DNA of 64,000 nt from Nostoc sp. KVJ3. GTDB taxonomy: Bacteria > Cyanobacteriota > Cyanobacteriia > Cyanobacteriales > Nostocaceae. The stretch spans positions 1,736,001 to 1,800,000 of the forward strand of contig NZ_WWFG01000002.1 in assembly GCF_026127265.1 (NCBI RefSeq). The letters run 5' to 3'. The notes below the pieces were generated by a model, which was given only the letters and a program-made list of their open reading frames with translations, was not told where the DNA came from and did no database searches. A program made the position numbers and the translations under genes. The number at the start of each line of letters is the position of its first letter. The first letter of the stretch is position 1. Positions 52,752 through 62,329 of this stretch are shown piece by piece.

Positions 52752-52901
52752 ATGGCTATTTCCAAAATCCTTGCTGATATAACCAGGTATATTTCTGAAG
52801 CTGCAATGCGGATTTTTGGCCCTAATGATGATGCTTATCCTGTTATTGGGGTACAACCTTTTACAGGTGAGCCTTACGATAAAAATACAGATGATACCTA
52901 G
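52752..52901 (+). CDS. Small conserved cyanobacterial protein (49 aa)
   Basis: A 49-residue frame: MAISKILADITRYISEAAMR then IFGPNDDAYPVIGVQPFTGEPYDKNTDDT. AAGGAG stands ten bases before the ATG, a good ribosome site. The C-terminal GPNDDAYPVIGVQPFTGEPY block looks like a motif kept in short cyanobacterial proteins; function unknown. A terminator-like hairpin follows about 155 bases later. Confidence 0.65.
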   Translation: MAISKILADITRYISEAAMRIFGPNDDAYPVIGVQPFTGEPYDKNTDDT

Positions 52902-53055
52902 TAGGTGCTGATATAGCATTGATAGAGAATACAGAAGTCAAAATTCAGGATTCAGGCGAGGGCAATTACCGGGAATTTAAATCAACCATATAATTGAAAA
53001 CCACTAAGCTGTCTTACTTACTTAGTAGGCTTGAGAAAACAGCACAATTAAAAAA

Positions 53056-53092
53056 GTTGCCCTCCTGTAGATTAACAGTAGGGCTTTTGTTT
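53056..53092 (+). terminator. Possible terminator
   Basis: GCCCTCCTGT pairs with ACAGTAGGGC, followed by TTTTG. It is downstream of the 49-residue gene. Confidence 0.6.
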
Positions 53093-53165
53093 GAAATAAC
53101 AATATATCGGCCTTTTCTAATAAATTATCGTCTAATCTCAAACTTGGGATTATTCTCAAAATATC

Positions 53166-55046
53166 CTAAGTTCCCAACATCTGCAAGTTATGTAAAGTGG
53201 CATAAAGCCCTCCTTGTTGCAGCAGTTGATCGTGACTTCCCTGTTCGATTAATTCGCCACGCTTGAGAACAAAAATCCGGTCTACATTGCGAATTGTAGA
53301 TAGGCGGTGAGCGATAATAATGGCAGTACGCCTTAGCAAAAGCTGGTTTAATGCCTCTTGAACTAAAGCTTCTGTCCCAACATCTAAACTAGCGGTAGCT
53401 TCATCTAGTACTAAGATTTGGGGATTGCGAATGGCAGCCCGTGCAAAGGCTAAAAGTTGCTTTTGACCATTAGAAATATTTGTACCTCGTTCTCGAAGTT
53501 GAGTATCATAACCTTGGGGTAGTTCTTCTATAAACTGGGCAATGTTGGTTTCTTCTGCTGCTTGTTGAATCTGTTCAATGGTATAGCCATCTCCTAAAGA
53601 AATGTTGCTTTTAACATCGCCAGCAAACAAAAAGCTTTCTTGTAAAATTACTGCCATGTATCGCCGCAGTTCTGCCTGTGGTACTTCTCGAATATCTACC
53701 CCATCAATGAGAATGCGTCCTTGGGTGGGTTCGTAAAGACGGCACAAAAGCCGGATAATCGAAGTTTTGCCCGCACCTGTAGGGCCAACTAATGCAATTT
53801 TTTCACCAGGACGAATGGTAAAATCTAAGTCTTTAATTACGTAATCATCATTTTTGTAAGCAAACCAGACGCGATCAAAGCAAATCTCTCCTAATTCAGG
53901 CGGAGAAGTGAGGTCTGGGGATTCTAGATTTGCTACGATCTCGTCTATGTAGCCGAATTTAGCATCAAATATTGAGAAACGGACATTGGCGCGATCGCGG
54001 ATTTCTATCGGTTCATCTAATATATCGCCTACCCGTTCAATGGCAGTGAAACCAGCTTGAATTACCGTAAATTTTTCCGCAAAATCCCTTAAAGGGTCAA
54101 ATAGTCGCTGGGCATACAAGATAAATGCAGATAAAGTTCCAAAAGCTAAACTTTTTCCTAACAGTAGCCAACTACCCATGTATAAAACAGCTGCGATCGC
54201 AATCAGAGCAATCCATTCTAGGGTTGCTGAAATAAATGAATCATAAAAGATGGTTTGATCTATTTGCTCAGTATAGCGGCTGTTGGTCGAGCGAAACAGT
54301 TCGGCATTAAATTTTTCCCGGCGGAATAACTGCACGACGTTAATGCCAAGCACATTTTCTTGTAACTGTGAGTTGAGGATAGAAAGTTCTTCCCGCCCTT
54401 TGTAGTTGGCTTTGCGGTACTGCTGCTGAATGTAAACAATTAAGCAGGTAACTGGTAACAACATCAATAGCAGCAAGCAAGTGAGTTGCCATTGGACAGA
54501 AAACATTAAACCTAAAATCACCAGCATGGAAAACAAATTAGACACGATGCCAATTGCCCCAGTGGAAAAGACATCGCCTAACACTTCCACGTCGCTGGTG
54601 ATTCTGGTGATTAATTTACCTACGGGTGTGCGGTCAAAAAACCGTACTGCTAGAGATGTTACGTGCTGGAATAAGTCTTGGCGAATTGCTGCGGTGATTT
54701 GTTGCCCTAGTTTCTGTACTAAATAACCCTGATAGCCTGTCAAAATCAATCGGATGGCGATCGCCGCAAACAACAATCCCTCTAGAATATTTAGTCCTTG
54801 TGGCAAGGGGCGATTCCTGAGAAATTCGTAAGTGCTTGGTTCTTTGCGAATTAGGGAGATAACTTGGCCAATCAACAGAGGTTGTATGGCATTAGCTAGC
54901 GCAATGGGTATGAGTAGCAACATCGACAGCGTTAAAAGTCGTCCGCTACGACGGGCATAAGGCACTAGACGCAAAAACAACCGCCAGTCGTTTTCACTCC
55001 GACGATGTTGCGGATAAGATTTTTTGAGAAATTGGTAGATGCTCAT
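53166..55046 (-). CDS. ABC transporter, fused permease and ATPase (MsbA-like)
   Basis: A 626-residue half-transporter. Residues about 35-335 hold six membrane segments, ending with the ERVGDILDEP coupling region. The ATPase domain (about 386-626) has Walker A GPTGAGKT (421-428), Q-loop LQESFLFAGDVKSN, signature NISNGQKQLLAFARA (ISNGQ for the usual LSGGQ), Walker B ILVLDEATAS and the H-loop IAHRLST. It should export a lipid or hydrophobic compound as a homodimer; substrate unknown. About 25 extra residues (DAKFGYIDEIVANLESPDLT) precede the ATPase. It is divergent from the HpsJ-like gene. Confidence 0.9.
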   Translation of the reverse strand: MSIYQFLKKSYPQHRRSENDWRLFLRLVPYARRSGRLLTLSMLLLIPIALANAIQPLLIGQVISLIRKEPSTYEFLRNRPLPQGLNILEGLLFAAIAIRLILTGYQGYLVQKLGQQITAAIRQDLFQHVTSLAVRFFDRTPVGKLITRITSDVEVLGDVFSTGAIGIVSNLFSMLVILGLMFSVQWQLTCLLLLMLLPVTCLIVYIQQQYRKANYKGREELSILNSQLQENVLGINVVQLFRREKFNAELFRSTNSRYTEQIDQTIFYDSFISATLEWIALIAIAAVLYMGSWLLLGKSLAFGTLSAFILYAQRLFDPLRDFAEKFTVIQAGFTAIERVGDILDEPIEIRDRANVRFSIFDAKFGYIDEIVANLESPDLTSPPELGEICFDRVWFAYKNDDYVIKDLDFTIRPGEKIALVGPTGAGKTSIIRLLCRLYEPTQGRILIDGVDIREVPQAELRRYMAVILQESFLFAGDVKSNISLGDGYTIEQIQQAAEETNIAQFIEELPQGYDTQLRERGTNISNGQKQLLAFARAAIRNPQILVLDEATASLDVGTEALVQEALNQLLLRRTAIIIAHRLSTIRNVDRIFVLKRGELIEQGSHDQLLQQGGLYATLHNLQMLGT

Positions 55047-55508
55047 AGTAAGAGCATTATATTAATGTTTGCAAAAAAATACGCTTGTTTGAAGTAGCGT
55101 TTGGTCTCTTACTCTGATACCATGCCTAAGATAAAAACCGCAAGACTCTGATGTAGTGTACTACGCTATTTCACACACAGAATGGCAGCCGGATGATTCC
55201 CTTTGCAACACTCAGTCCTGAGTGCCTCGGCAAGCGAGTAAGTCAAAAAACTACTCATCACTTCGGTTAATTAATCAGTCTTTTCTTACATCCCCGCATT
55301 ACATTCGTATTTTAAAATACTAGGAATTTCCTGAAGACACTGTACATAACAAATGTTACTGTGGCCTAGTTGAAAACCAAGAGGTGGAGAGCCTTTACCG
55401 ATATTGAATCTGCTTTATATTTCTACACAAAAGTTACACTCATGGGCACAATATTCAAGTAGCTTGAAATATGAAAATCACTCGTATTCACCGCCAGTTT
55501 GAAAAACT
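55047..55508. other. Intergenic region between divergent genes
   Basis: No gene or recognised repeat. It should contain the promoters of the ABC transporter and the HpsJ-like gene. Confidence 0.4.
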
Positions 55509-56351
55509 ATGGTTAACCGTTTTGCTTCCGTGAGTACCGCCCTCACAGTTAAGGTAGTTGGAATAATCTGCATTTTGTCCTTTTTTGTGGACTTTTTGAT
55601 TCTATTGTTACCCTTTCAACCGACCGATCGGGTATGGCAAATCAACTTGGCAACGGCGCTAGTTGACAGAGGAATTGTTCCTCTGGTGGGACTAGGGCTG
55701 TTGTTTACTGCCTATTGGATTGAAAGCGCTGATGCAGGAAGCGATCGCCCCCAAGGGATCGACTTAAGATTTCCCGCAGTGATCCTCTCAAGTATTTTAG
55801 GGTTGATGTTCTTGCTGATTTTTCCCCTGCACCTCAATAACGTCAATCAAGCTAAGACTCAAACACTCAATCGAATTACCCAAGAAGCAGATCAGGCAGA
55901 AACTCAACTGAACACTCGGTTATCGCAATTGCAAGCACAGCTGAATACCGATCAGGGAAAAGCTCAACTAGAACAACTGCGAAGCCAAACCAAAGCTCAG
56001 TTTAGTGAAATCCTCAAAGACGATCAAAAATATAAGCAAGCACTTGAAAGCTCTCAAATTCCCCCAAATATCAAGGATTTACTCAAGAAGGCTAAAACAG
56101 ATCCCCAAGCACTTGACAAAGCTATCGAACAACAAACAGATATTCAGACGCTGCGAACTCAACAACTAAGCCAAGTTCGTCAGCGTAGAGACGAAGCAGA
56201 ACAACAGGCTAAAGATAGTGCTTGGAAGTCTGGACTACGGATTGGGATTAGCAGTTTGCTGTTATCCATTGGTTACATTATTATCGGCTGGACAGGTTTA
56301 AGAGGTAGAGGTGCTGTACAAGGTGGTAAACCCAGAGCTACCGCCCGTTAA
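55509..56351 (+). CDS. HpsJ-like four-TM protein with coiled coil
   Basis: A 280-residue membrane protein. Three N-terminal hydrophobic segments (VKVVGIICILSFFVDFLILLLPF, VPLVGLGLLFTAYWI, AVILSSILGLMFLLIFPLHL) are followed by a long polar coiled coil (about 115-235, with QLNTRLSQLQAQLNTDQGKA) and a last membrane segment (SSLLLSIGYIIIGWTGL). The layout recalls HpsJ-type proteins of cyanobacterial polysaccharide and exosortase systems. The assignment is by overall layout, so only moderate. A glycosyltransferase follows 121 bases downstream, consistent with a surface glycan role. Confidence 0.55.
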   Translation: MVNRFASVSTALTVKVVGIICILSFFVDFLILLLPFQPTDRVWQINLATALVDRGIVPLVGLGLLFTAYWIESADAGSDRPQGIDLRFPAVILSSILGLMFLLIFPLHLNNVNQAKTQTLNRITQEADQAETQLNTRLSQLQAQLNTDQGKAQLEQLRSQTKAQFSEILKDDQKYKQALESSQIPPNIKDLLKKAKTDPQALDKAIEQQTDIQTLRTQQLSQVRQRRDEAEQQAKDSAWKSGLRIGISSLLLSIGYIIIGWTGLRGRGAVQGGKPRATAR

Positions 56352-56472
56352 TCTACTATTAGCATGGCAGTAGTAGGTATAATTTCTAACTGTTTATACT
56401 GCCATGCAGCTAAAAGCTAGTGTGAATAAAAAGGCAATTATTAGTTAGTAAAATCGCTATAAAACTTAGGTA

Positions 56473-57378
56473 ATGTTTTCAATTTACATACTGACATATA
56501 ACGAAGAGCTAGATATTGCTGCTTGTATCGAATCAGCGATGCTATCGGATGACATCATTGTTGTGGATTCATGCAGTAGCGATCGCACTGTGGAAATTGC
56601 CAGTCGCTATCCTATCCGCGTCGTCCAACACGCTTTTGAAAGCCACGGTCGCCAACGCACTTGGATGTTAGAGTCTATTCCCCCGAAGCATGAATGGGTT
56701 TACATTCTTGAAGCTGACGAGCGTATGACACCAGAACTGTTTGCAGAATGTGAAAAGGCAAGTCAGAACCCAGCCTATATCGGTTACTACGTGGCTGAAC
56801 GTGTCATGTTTATGGATCGTTGGATTCGCTACAGCACACAGTATCCCCGTTACCAAATGCGCCTCTTCCGCCACGGGAAAGTGTGGTTTACAGACTACGG
56901 TCATACTGAGCGGGAAGTTTGTGAGGGTGCAACTAGCTTTTTAAAAGAAACATACCCACACTACACTTGTAGCAAAGGCTTAAGCCGTTGGATTGAAAAG
57001 CATAACCGTTATTCTACAGATGAAGCTCAAGAAACGCTGTATCAGTTAGAACAAGGAGAGGTCAACTGGCAAGATTTATTCTTTGGTAAATCGGAGGTTG
57101 AAAAACGTCGCGCCCTCAAAGATTTATCTTTGCGTTTACCCGCCAGACCATTGCTAAGGTTTGTATATATGTATTTTATGCTAGGTGGCTGTTTTGATGG
57201 ACACGCTGGACTTGCCTGGTGTACATTGCAAGCATTTTATGAATACTTGATTTTGCTTAAAGTTTGGGAAATGAAGTATCTACCAAAACCTAATTTAGAT
57301 GTAGCAGTTTTGGCACAAGATAGTACACAACAGTTGCAGCGTGAGGATTCTGAAACTACAAAGGCTGATGTGGTGTAA
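56473..57378 (+). CDS. Glycosyltransferase family 2 (WaaE/KdtX-like)
   Basis: A 301-residue GT2 enzyme. The N-terminal Rossmann-like part has SIYILTYNEELDIAACIES, IIVVDSCSSDRTVEIA (nucleotide site), and EADERMTPEL (the DxD-like EADE). The C-terminal part (GGCFDGHAGLAWCTLQAFYEYLILLKVWEM) matches the end of lipopolysaccharide beta-1,4-glucosyltransferase-type relatives. It should add a sugar to a lipid-linked or cell-surface acceptor. The preceding gene is HpsJ-like. Confidence 0.85.
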   Translation: MFSIYILTYNEELDIAACIESAMLSDDIIVVDSCSSDRTVEIASRYPIRVVQHAFESHGRQRTWMLESIPPKHEWVYILEADERMTPELFAECEKASQNPAYIGYYVAERVMFMDRWIRYSTQYPRYQMRLFRHGKVWFTDYGHTEREVCEGATSFLKETYPHYTCSKGLSRWIEKHNRYSTDEAQETLYQLEQGEVNWQDLFFGKSEVEKRRALKDLSLRLPARPLLRFVYMYFMLGGCFDGHAGLAWCTLQAFYEYLILLKVWEMKYLPKPNLDVAVLAQDSTQQLQREDSETTKADVV

Positions 57379-57862
57379 AAGGGACTGGAGATTAGAAAGA
57401 TTCTTAGATCGGGTGGATGTGCGATCGCAAAACCATAATTTTTCAGAAATAGGGTAGCACAGCTAGCTGTGCTACCCTGCCGTATTTTAGAATCACCATA
57501 ATAAATTAATATTTTTAACAGACCATTTTCATAAAAGGCGCTCCCGATAAAATAACTCCTCAGTTTACCTGGTAGTACTTTCACAATCATGAGCAGCTTT
57601 TGATGGAGCGCGATAGATTAGTAATACCTAATGACTTGCAACAATCATTTACAAGTCTTCCAAGGAAAAGTAACATCCTCTGAGAATAACCAGCCGCTAT
57701 TGGATTGGTTGATATCTATGTGTATGCTTGTAGAAAAATAGCTGATTTCCAGCCACAAGTACGTGTTTTTGCCGTAGCAGCTAGGCTGCTAGTGTTTTGG
57801 ATAGTTACTTGCGGCAGAAATTGCTTCAAGTAAAACCTTTGCTATTTGACGAATTTGCTGGT
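57379..57862. other. Intergenic region with a perfect palindrome
   Basis: A perfect 28-bp palindrome lies at 57451-57478 (half site AGGGTAGCACAGCT). No T-run follows, so it is not a classic terminator. No gene. A TTG-initiated extension of the next gene begins at 57797. Confidence 0.5.
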
Positions 57863-58627
57863 ATGGATACCAATAACAAAAGTTCCTCTAGCTTAAAACA
57901 GGAGAATCGGAGCTTGGTAATCGATCGCCTAAAACAGGACTTAAAAAACGACCTGATTGCTGGTTTGTTGGTAGTAATTCCCCTAGCAACCACTATCTGG
58001 CTGACAATTACCATTGCTAATTGGGTCATCAACTTCCTCACCCAAATTCCCAAACAACTAAATCCTTTTGATGGGTTAAACCCAATTCTAGTAAATTTAC
58101 TGAATTTATTGGTAGGATTAGCAGTACCACTACTGTGTATATTATTGATGGGCTTGATGGCTCGCAATATTGCTGGGCGGTGGTTGTTAGATTTTGGTGA
58201 GCGATTATTACAGGCAATTCCTTTAGCAGGACAGGTATATAAAACTCTCAAACAGCTTTTAGAAACAATCCTAAAAGATTCTAATGGCAAGTTTCGTCGG
58301 GTAATCTTGGTAGAGTATCCCCGCCGAGGAATTTGGGCGATCGCTTTTGTTACTGGTGCAATCAGCAGTGATATCCAAGCCCAAATGTCTCGCCCCGTCC
58401 TAAGTGTTTTTATCCCCACCACCCCGAATCCTACTACTGGATGGTACGCAGTCGTTCCTGAAGACGAGGTGGTGAACGTCTCTATGTCCATTGAAGACGC
58501 TTTTAAAATAGTTGTATCAGGTGGCATTGTCGCCCCTAATACACCCTTGGTTTTCCCCAAAGAGTCTAATCTGGAAGTCAAACACGACGAAATCAAGCGG
58601 CAAGTTATTCCCGTTGAAGAAACTTAA
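57863..58627 (+). CDS. DUF502 membrane protein
   Basis: About 254 residues from ATG 57863 (MDTNNKSSSSLKQENRSLVI); a TTG at 57797 would add 22 residues. Two hydrophobic hairpins (IAGLLVVIPLATTIWLTITIANWVINFL and NLLNLLVGLAVPLLCILLMGLMA) and the DUF502 block (FRRVILVEYPRRGIWAIAFVTG, VFIPTTPNPTTGWYAVVPEDEVVNVSMSIEDAFKIVVSGGIV) are present. Related proteins in plants (COV-type) have membrane roles; biochemical function unknown. nusB is next in the same direction. Confidence 0.85.
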   Translation: MDTNNKSSSSLKQENRSLVIDRLKQDLKNDLIAGLLVVIPLATTIWLTITIANWVINFLTQIPKQLNPFDGLNPILVNLLNLLVGLAVPLLCILLMGLMARNIAGRWLLDFGERLLQAIPLAGQVYKTLKQLLETILKDSNGKFRRVILVEYPRRGIWAIAFVTGAISSDIQAQMSRPVLSVFIPTTPNPTTGWYAVVPEDEVVNVSMSIEDAFKIVVSGGIVAPNTPLVFPKESNLEVKHDEIKRQVIPVEET

Positions 58628-58750
58628 AATCAATCTGGCAAAGTCACAAGCAAATGCGTAATGTTGTTGTTTGACTGTGCCAAAATTGATAAACTTGTAA
58701 GTTTGCCCCGCCTAGTTAATCAGTTCTCGCACAATCACCCCTCATTATTT

Positions 58751-59392
58751 ATGCAGCCTCGTAAACCCCAGCAAATTGCTCGTGAATTGGCGCTTTTAAG
58801 CCTTAGCCAATTGCCAGTTAACCCAAAGAAATTAGATACATTACCAGACGATCAACTAGTATCCAAGTTGGTGCTAGGAGCAGTACGCACCCTGACTTCA
58901 GAAGTGCAAGATACCCTCGATAATGCCGCCGGAGAACTGCAACGCAGTAACGATCGCCTTTTAAGTAGCCAAACTCGGGCCTCCGACCTCAATTCTGCTA
59001 GAGCAATGCTTCAAGAAGCGATCGCTTGCACCCAAACAGCAATCAATCAGTTGGGTACAGCAGTTGATTTCCCAGAATTGATTCAGCTAGCTAATCAGGA
59101 TAAGGGAGTTCGTAATTACGCTAAAGAGCTTGTGATCACCGTCAACGAGAATCGACACATTATAGATGAACTCCTTTCTACTGCCTTAGTAGATTGGCAA
59201 GTAACTCGCCTCGCCCAAATTGACCGCGATATCCTGCAAATCGCTGTGGCAGAAATGAAGTTCTTAGGAGTTCCAGACAGCATCGCCATCAACGAAGCTG
59301 TGGAACTTGCCAAACGCTACAGTGGAGAAGACGGTCATCGCTTTATTAACGGTGTTTTGCGCCGAGTCACCGATCAGAAAAAAACAGCATAG
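58751..59392 (+). CDS. nusB: Transcription antitermination protein NusB
   Basis: 213 residues from ATG 58751 (MQPRKPQQIARELALLSLSQ); a longer frame from 58661 lacks family character. NusB is an all-helical RNA-binding factor that with NusE binds boxA in rRNA leaders. The first block ARELALLSLSQLP and the last IDRDILQIAVAEMKFLGVPDSIAINEAVELAKRYSGEDGHRFINGVLRRV are typical. The central region (RTLTSEVQDTLDNAAGELQR) is longer than in enterobacteria, as usual for cyanobacteria. DUF502 is upstream and ftsY downstream. Confidence 0.93.
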   Translation: MQPRKPQQIARELALLSLSQLPVNPKKLDTLPDDQLVSKLVLGAVRTLTSEVQDTLDNAAGELQRSNDRLLSSQTRASDLNSARAMLQEAIACTQTAINQLGTAVDFPELIQLANQDKGVRNYAKELVITVNENRHIIDELLSTALVDWQVTRLAQIDRDILQIAVAEMKFLGVPDSIAINEAVELAKRYSGEDGHRFINGVLRRVTDQKKTA

Positions 59393-59971
59393 TATCGGTG
59401 CGTAATTCGTAGTTCGTAATTCCTATGGAGATAAATCTGGAGCCGCAGAAGCGGCTTCCTCGGAGCGGAACTTCTCCCTTGGCGCTAGCCTCTCCCTTTC
59501 GGAGAACTACGGTGTACACACAAGTCGAAAAATCCTCTACCCACATTTTTGTCAGAGTGAAACTGTCACACCCACCGACATCCCGGCCAGAAATGAAGAG
59601 AGCAGGGGGAGCAGGGGGATTAAACTAAGCTAGACACTTGGGATGGGGTTTCTACCTACCTGAAGATACAAGGATTTATTCGCGCCACTTGCGGGCGAGG
59701 TTTTGAACCTTTACTTTTTTTATAAAGTTCAGGGCTGTGAGACTCGGAATTCATTCCGAGGCGGGAAAGAAACGCAGTGCGAGAATTATTGCGTATACAC
59801 CCTAGCTTTGGGAGAAGGGGAGATGCTGCGCGAACCAAAGGAAGCTGATTCTCCTCAAACTGACTACGAAAGGTGAGGATAACCGGGAAGTTTTTACCCT
59901 AAGAAAAAGTGCAAAGTTAAATTAAACTCATAACTTATAACTTAATAACTCATATAACTAATACTGCTGCA
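59393..59971. other. Intergenic region between nusB and ftsY
   Basis: Short open frames at 59425-59628 and 59656-59838 look like repeat DNA (GCCGCAGAAGCGGC, GGAGCGGAACTTCTCC). No gene is supported. TAACTTATAACTTA-type repeats precede the ftsY start. Confidence 0.45.
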
Positions 59972-61615
59972 ATGGTTTTTAATTGGTTCCGCCGTCAACA
60001 TAACGATTCCTCTGAGACTCCCACTGATAAAAAACAGGAAGAAACCACTCCTGCACAAGAACCCCAACCAGAGTCAGCCGAAGCCTCAACTGCTGAAACT
60101 GCGCCAGACACAACGGCAGACTTGTTGGCATTTGCGAAAGCTGCTTACAAAAATATCCAGCAAAAACAACAGACTGAGGTAGTAGAAACCCCGCCCGATT
60201 CAGCAAATGCCTCAGCAGAACCTGAAACCGCAGAAATCACTGAACCAGAACCAACTGAGGAACCTGTTAGTACAAGCCCAGAAACAGCACAGCTAGAAGT
60301 TATCCAAATTACTACTGATGAAGGAAGTACAGAAGATTCCTCAGTAGTTGCAATTGCTGAAGAGTCAGATGTCGAAAGCCCAGAAATAATAAGCAGTGAA
60401 GTTGAACCAACACCCACTGAACCACTAGCTACGCCAGAGGCAACGCAACCAACAACACCAGTTAGTTTATCCTTCTTAGAACGGGCGGCGGCAGAACGGC
60501 AAGCAAAACTAGACCAACTAATAGCTACCGCCATTGAAGTCCCAGAACCGGAGGTAGTACAGCCAGTAGGGGCAACAGCAGAGACAGGAGAGGAAATTCC
60601 CGGATTAGAATTTGATGATGGGTTTGTCTGGTCAGCGAAAGTTTTAGCCGCTCAAGGTAGAAATCCAGAAGACGTTTCTATTGAAGAAATTACCTGGCTG
60701 AAAAAGCTCCGGCAAGGGTTAGACAAAACTCGCCGGAGTATTCTCAACCAATTAAAGGCGATCGTTGGTCAAGGGCCGCTTAATCAAGCTGCTGTAACAG
60801 AAATTGAGGCATTGCTTCTACAAGCTGATGTGGGTGTAGAGGCGACAGACTTTATTATCAATGCCTTACAGACAAAACTTCGGGATGAAGTTACTGCACC
60901 GGAAGAAGCGATCGCTTATCTGAAAAAAATTCTTCGGGATATGCTGGATGCACCAAGCATTGCATCCCACAAAACTAGCTTTACCCCAGAAAAAGAAACC
61001 TTGAACATTTGGTTAATCACTGGGGTAAATGGTGCCGGTAAAACCACCACCATCGGCAAAATTGCCCACTTGGGACAAAAATCTGGCTATAAATGCTTGA
61101 TTGGCGCAGCAGACACCTTCCGCGCCGCCGCCGTCGAACAGGTGAAGGTTTGGGGCAGTAGAAGTGGTGTAGAAGTAATTGCCAATCCGGGAAAAAATAC
61201 AGATCCGGCAGCAGTTGTGTTTGATGCGATCGCCGCCGCTCAATCGCGGCAAACCGAATTACTCTTGGTAGATACAGCTGGGCGACTGCAAAACAAGAAA
61301 AATTTAATGGACGAACTCGGTAAAATTCGCCGAATTATCGACAAAAAAGCCCCAAATGCCAAAGTAGAATCCCTTTTGGTTTTAGATGCCACTTTAGGTC
61401 AAAATGGATTGCGGCAAGCCGAAGTTTTCTCCCAAGCTGCCCAACTGAGTGGTGTTGTCTTAACTAAACTAGATGGCACCGCTAAAGGCGGCGTTGCCCT
61501 TGCCGTTGTGCAACAGCTAGGTTTACCCATTCGTTTTATTGGCGCTGGTGAAGGAATTGAAGACCTCCGTCCATTTTCAAGTTATGAGTTTGTCGAAGCT
61601 CTCTTGAGTGGCTAA
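59972..61615 (+). CDS. ftsY: Signal recognition particle receptor FtsY
   Basis: A 547-residue SRP-receptor GTPase. The first ~210 residues are acidic and Pro/Thr-rich (PEPTEEPVSTSPETAQLE), as in the long A-domain of many FtsY proteins. The NG domain has the N-terminal helical part (LRQGLDKTRRSILNQLKAIVGQG), G1 GVNGAGKTTT, DTFRAAAVEQ, LLVDTAGRLQ and TKLDGTAKGG. It accepts ribosome-SRP complexes at the membrane. It lies after nusB and ahead of the GAF-PP2C gene. Confidence 0.95.
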   Translation: MVFNWFRRQHNDSSETPTDKKQEETTPAQEPQPESAEASTAETAPDTTADLLAFAKAAYKNIQQKQQTEVVETPPDSANASAEPETAEITEPEPTEEPVSTSPETAQLEVIQITTDEGSTEDSSVVAIAEESDVESPEIISSEVEPTPTEPLATPEATQPTTPVSLSFLERAAAERQAKLDQLIATAIEVPEPEVVQPVGATAETGEEIPGLEFDDGFVWSAKVLAAQGRNPEDVSIEEITWLKKLRQGLDKTRRSILNQLKAIVGQGPLNQAAVTEIEALLLQADVGVEATDFIINALQTKLRDEVTAPEEAIAYLKKILRDMLDAPSIASHKTSFTPEKETLNIWLITGVNGAGKTTTIGKIAHLGQKSGYKCLIGAADTFRAAAVEQVKVWGSRSGVEVIANPGKNTDPAAVVFDAIAAAQSRQTELLLVDTAGRLQNKKNLMDELGKIRRIIDKKAPNAKVESLLVLDATLGQNGLRQAEVFSQAAQLSGVVLTKLDGTAKGGVALAVVQQLGLPIRFIGAGEGIEDLRPFSSYEFVEALLSG

Positions 61616-62329
61616 TTCAAAAATTTGGAGTTAAAATTTTTTCTTGACAAATTGATAAATTTAGAGGTAACTGATCTGGTATTATCACTTGAACTAACTA
61701 GAAACAGTTCAAGTAAGTCGGGATATCTGTACGTTCCACTTCAGGAGGTAGGAGGCAGAAGGAATCCCCATAAATAAATTCAGGGGTTTTAAAGGAAGGT
61801 GTTGCTGATTGCGGCATGAAAACGATTGTGCATTGCGGTGAAAAATCCTTGTAGAGACGTAAAATTTTATGTCTCTACATTCAAGTTCATACCTCGATTC
61901 CGCAACGCCTAAAGAAAGTGGCAAATTTCAGGGCTTATAGGTTTGAACTCAAAAAAGTTCTCGTTTCCTAGTTGCCTATACTCAAACAGTGACTCGAAAG
62001 CGTTATAAATTATTCTTGGAATAAAGTATTTTTATGACTTTAGAGATATGCTTTGGGAATTAAGTTATGAAAAAAGGAAAATCTTTCTGAACTATCAACG
62101 AAACTAGTAATTTTTACGGATTGAGTTTTAACTAAAAATACATGATTTGAAATGACTAAATATTTCATCAAAAATCCGATAAGCAAATAAAATACTGATA
62201 AAAGTTGTCTGTTACGTCTTTATACTCTTGCTAAAGGGACAAGTCTTGTCTAAATATGGTTTAGCAATGCCAAAGCCAAAAAGTTTATAAATAATCTAAA
62301 ATCTGCCAATATAAAGTGCAATAGTACCT
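61616..62329. other. Intergenic region with inverted-repeat element
   Basis: At 61850-61879 TGTAGAGACGTAAAA pairs with TTTTATGTCTCTACA (one mismatch). AGGTGTTGCTGATT (about 61797) and, on the other strand, AGGCGTTGCGGAAT (ending about 61911) are possible outer ends. The remainder is AT-rich and should hold the promoter of the phosphatase gene. Confidence 0.5.
61797..61911. repeat. Inverted-repeat element with central GTAGAGACGT palindrome
   Basis: A central palindrome at 61850-61879 is enclosed by imperfect ends AGGTGTTGC and GCAACGCCT. No coding capacity. Confidence 0.5.

Noticed and set aside
57826..58596. 256-codon minus-strand frame
   Set aside because: Antisense shadow of the DUF502 gene; low-complexity Ser/Thr/Ile composition typical of antisense reading.
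59425..59628. 67-codon frame between nusB and ftsY
   Set aside because: Repeat-like composition, no family resemblance, and AGCAGGGGGAGCAGGGGG-type low-complexity end.
60145..60534. 129-codon minus-strand frame
   Set aside because: Antisense of the acidic, repetitive N-terminal part of ftsY.
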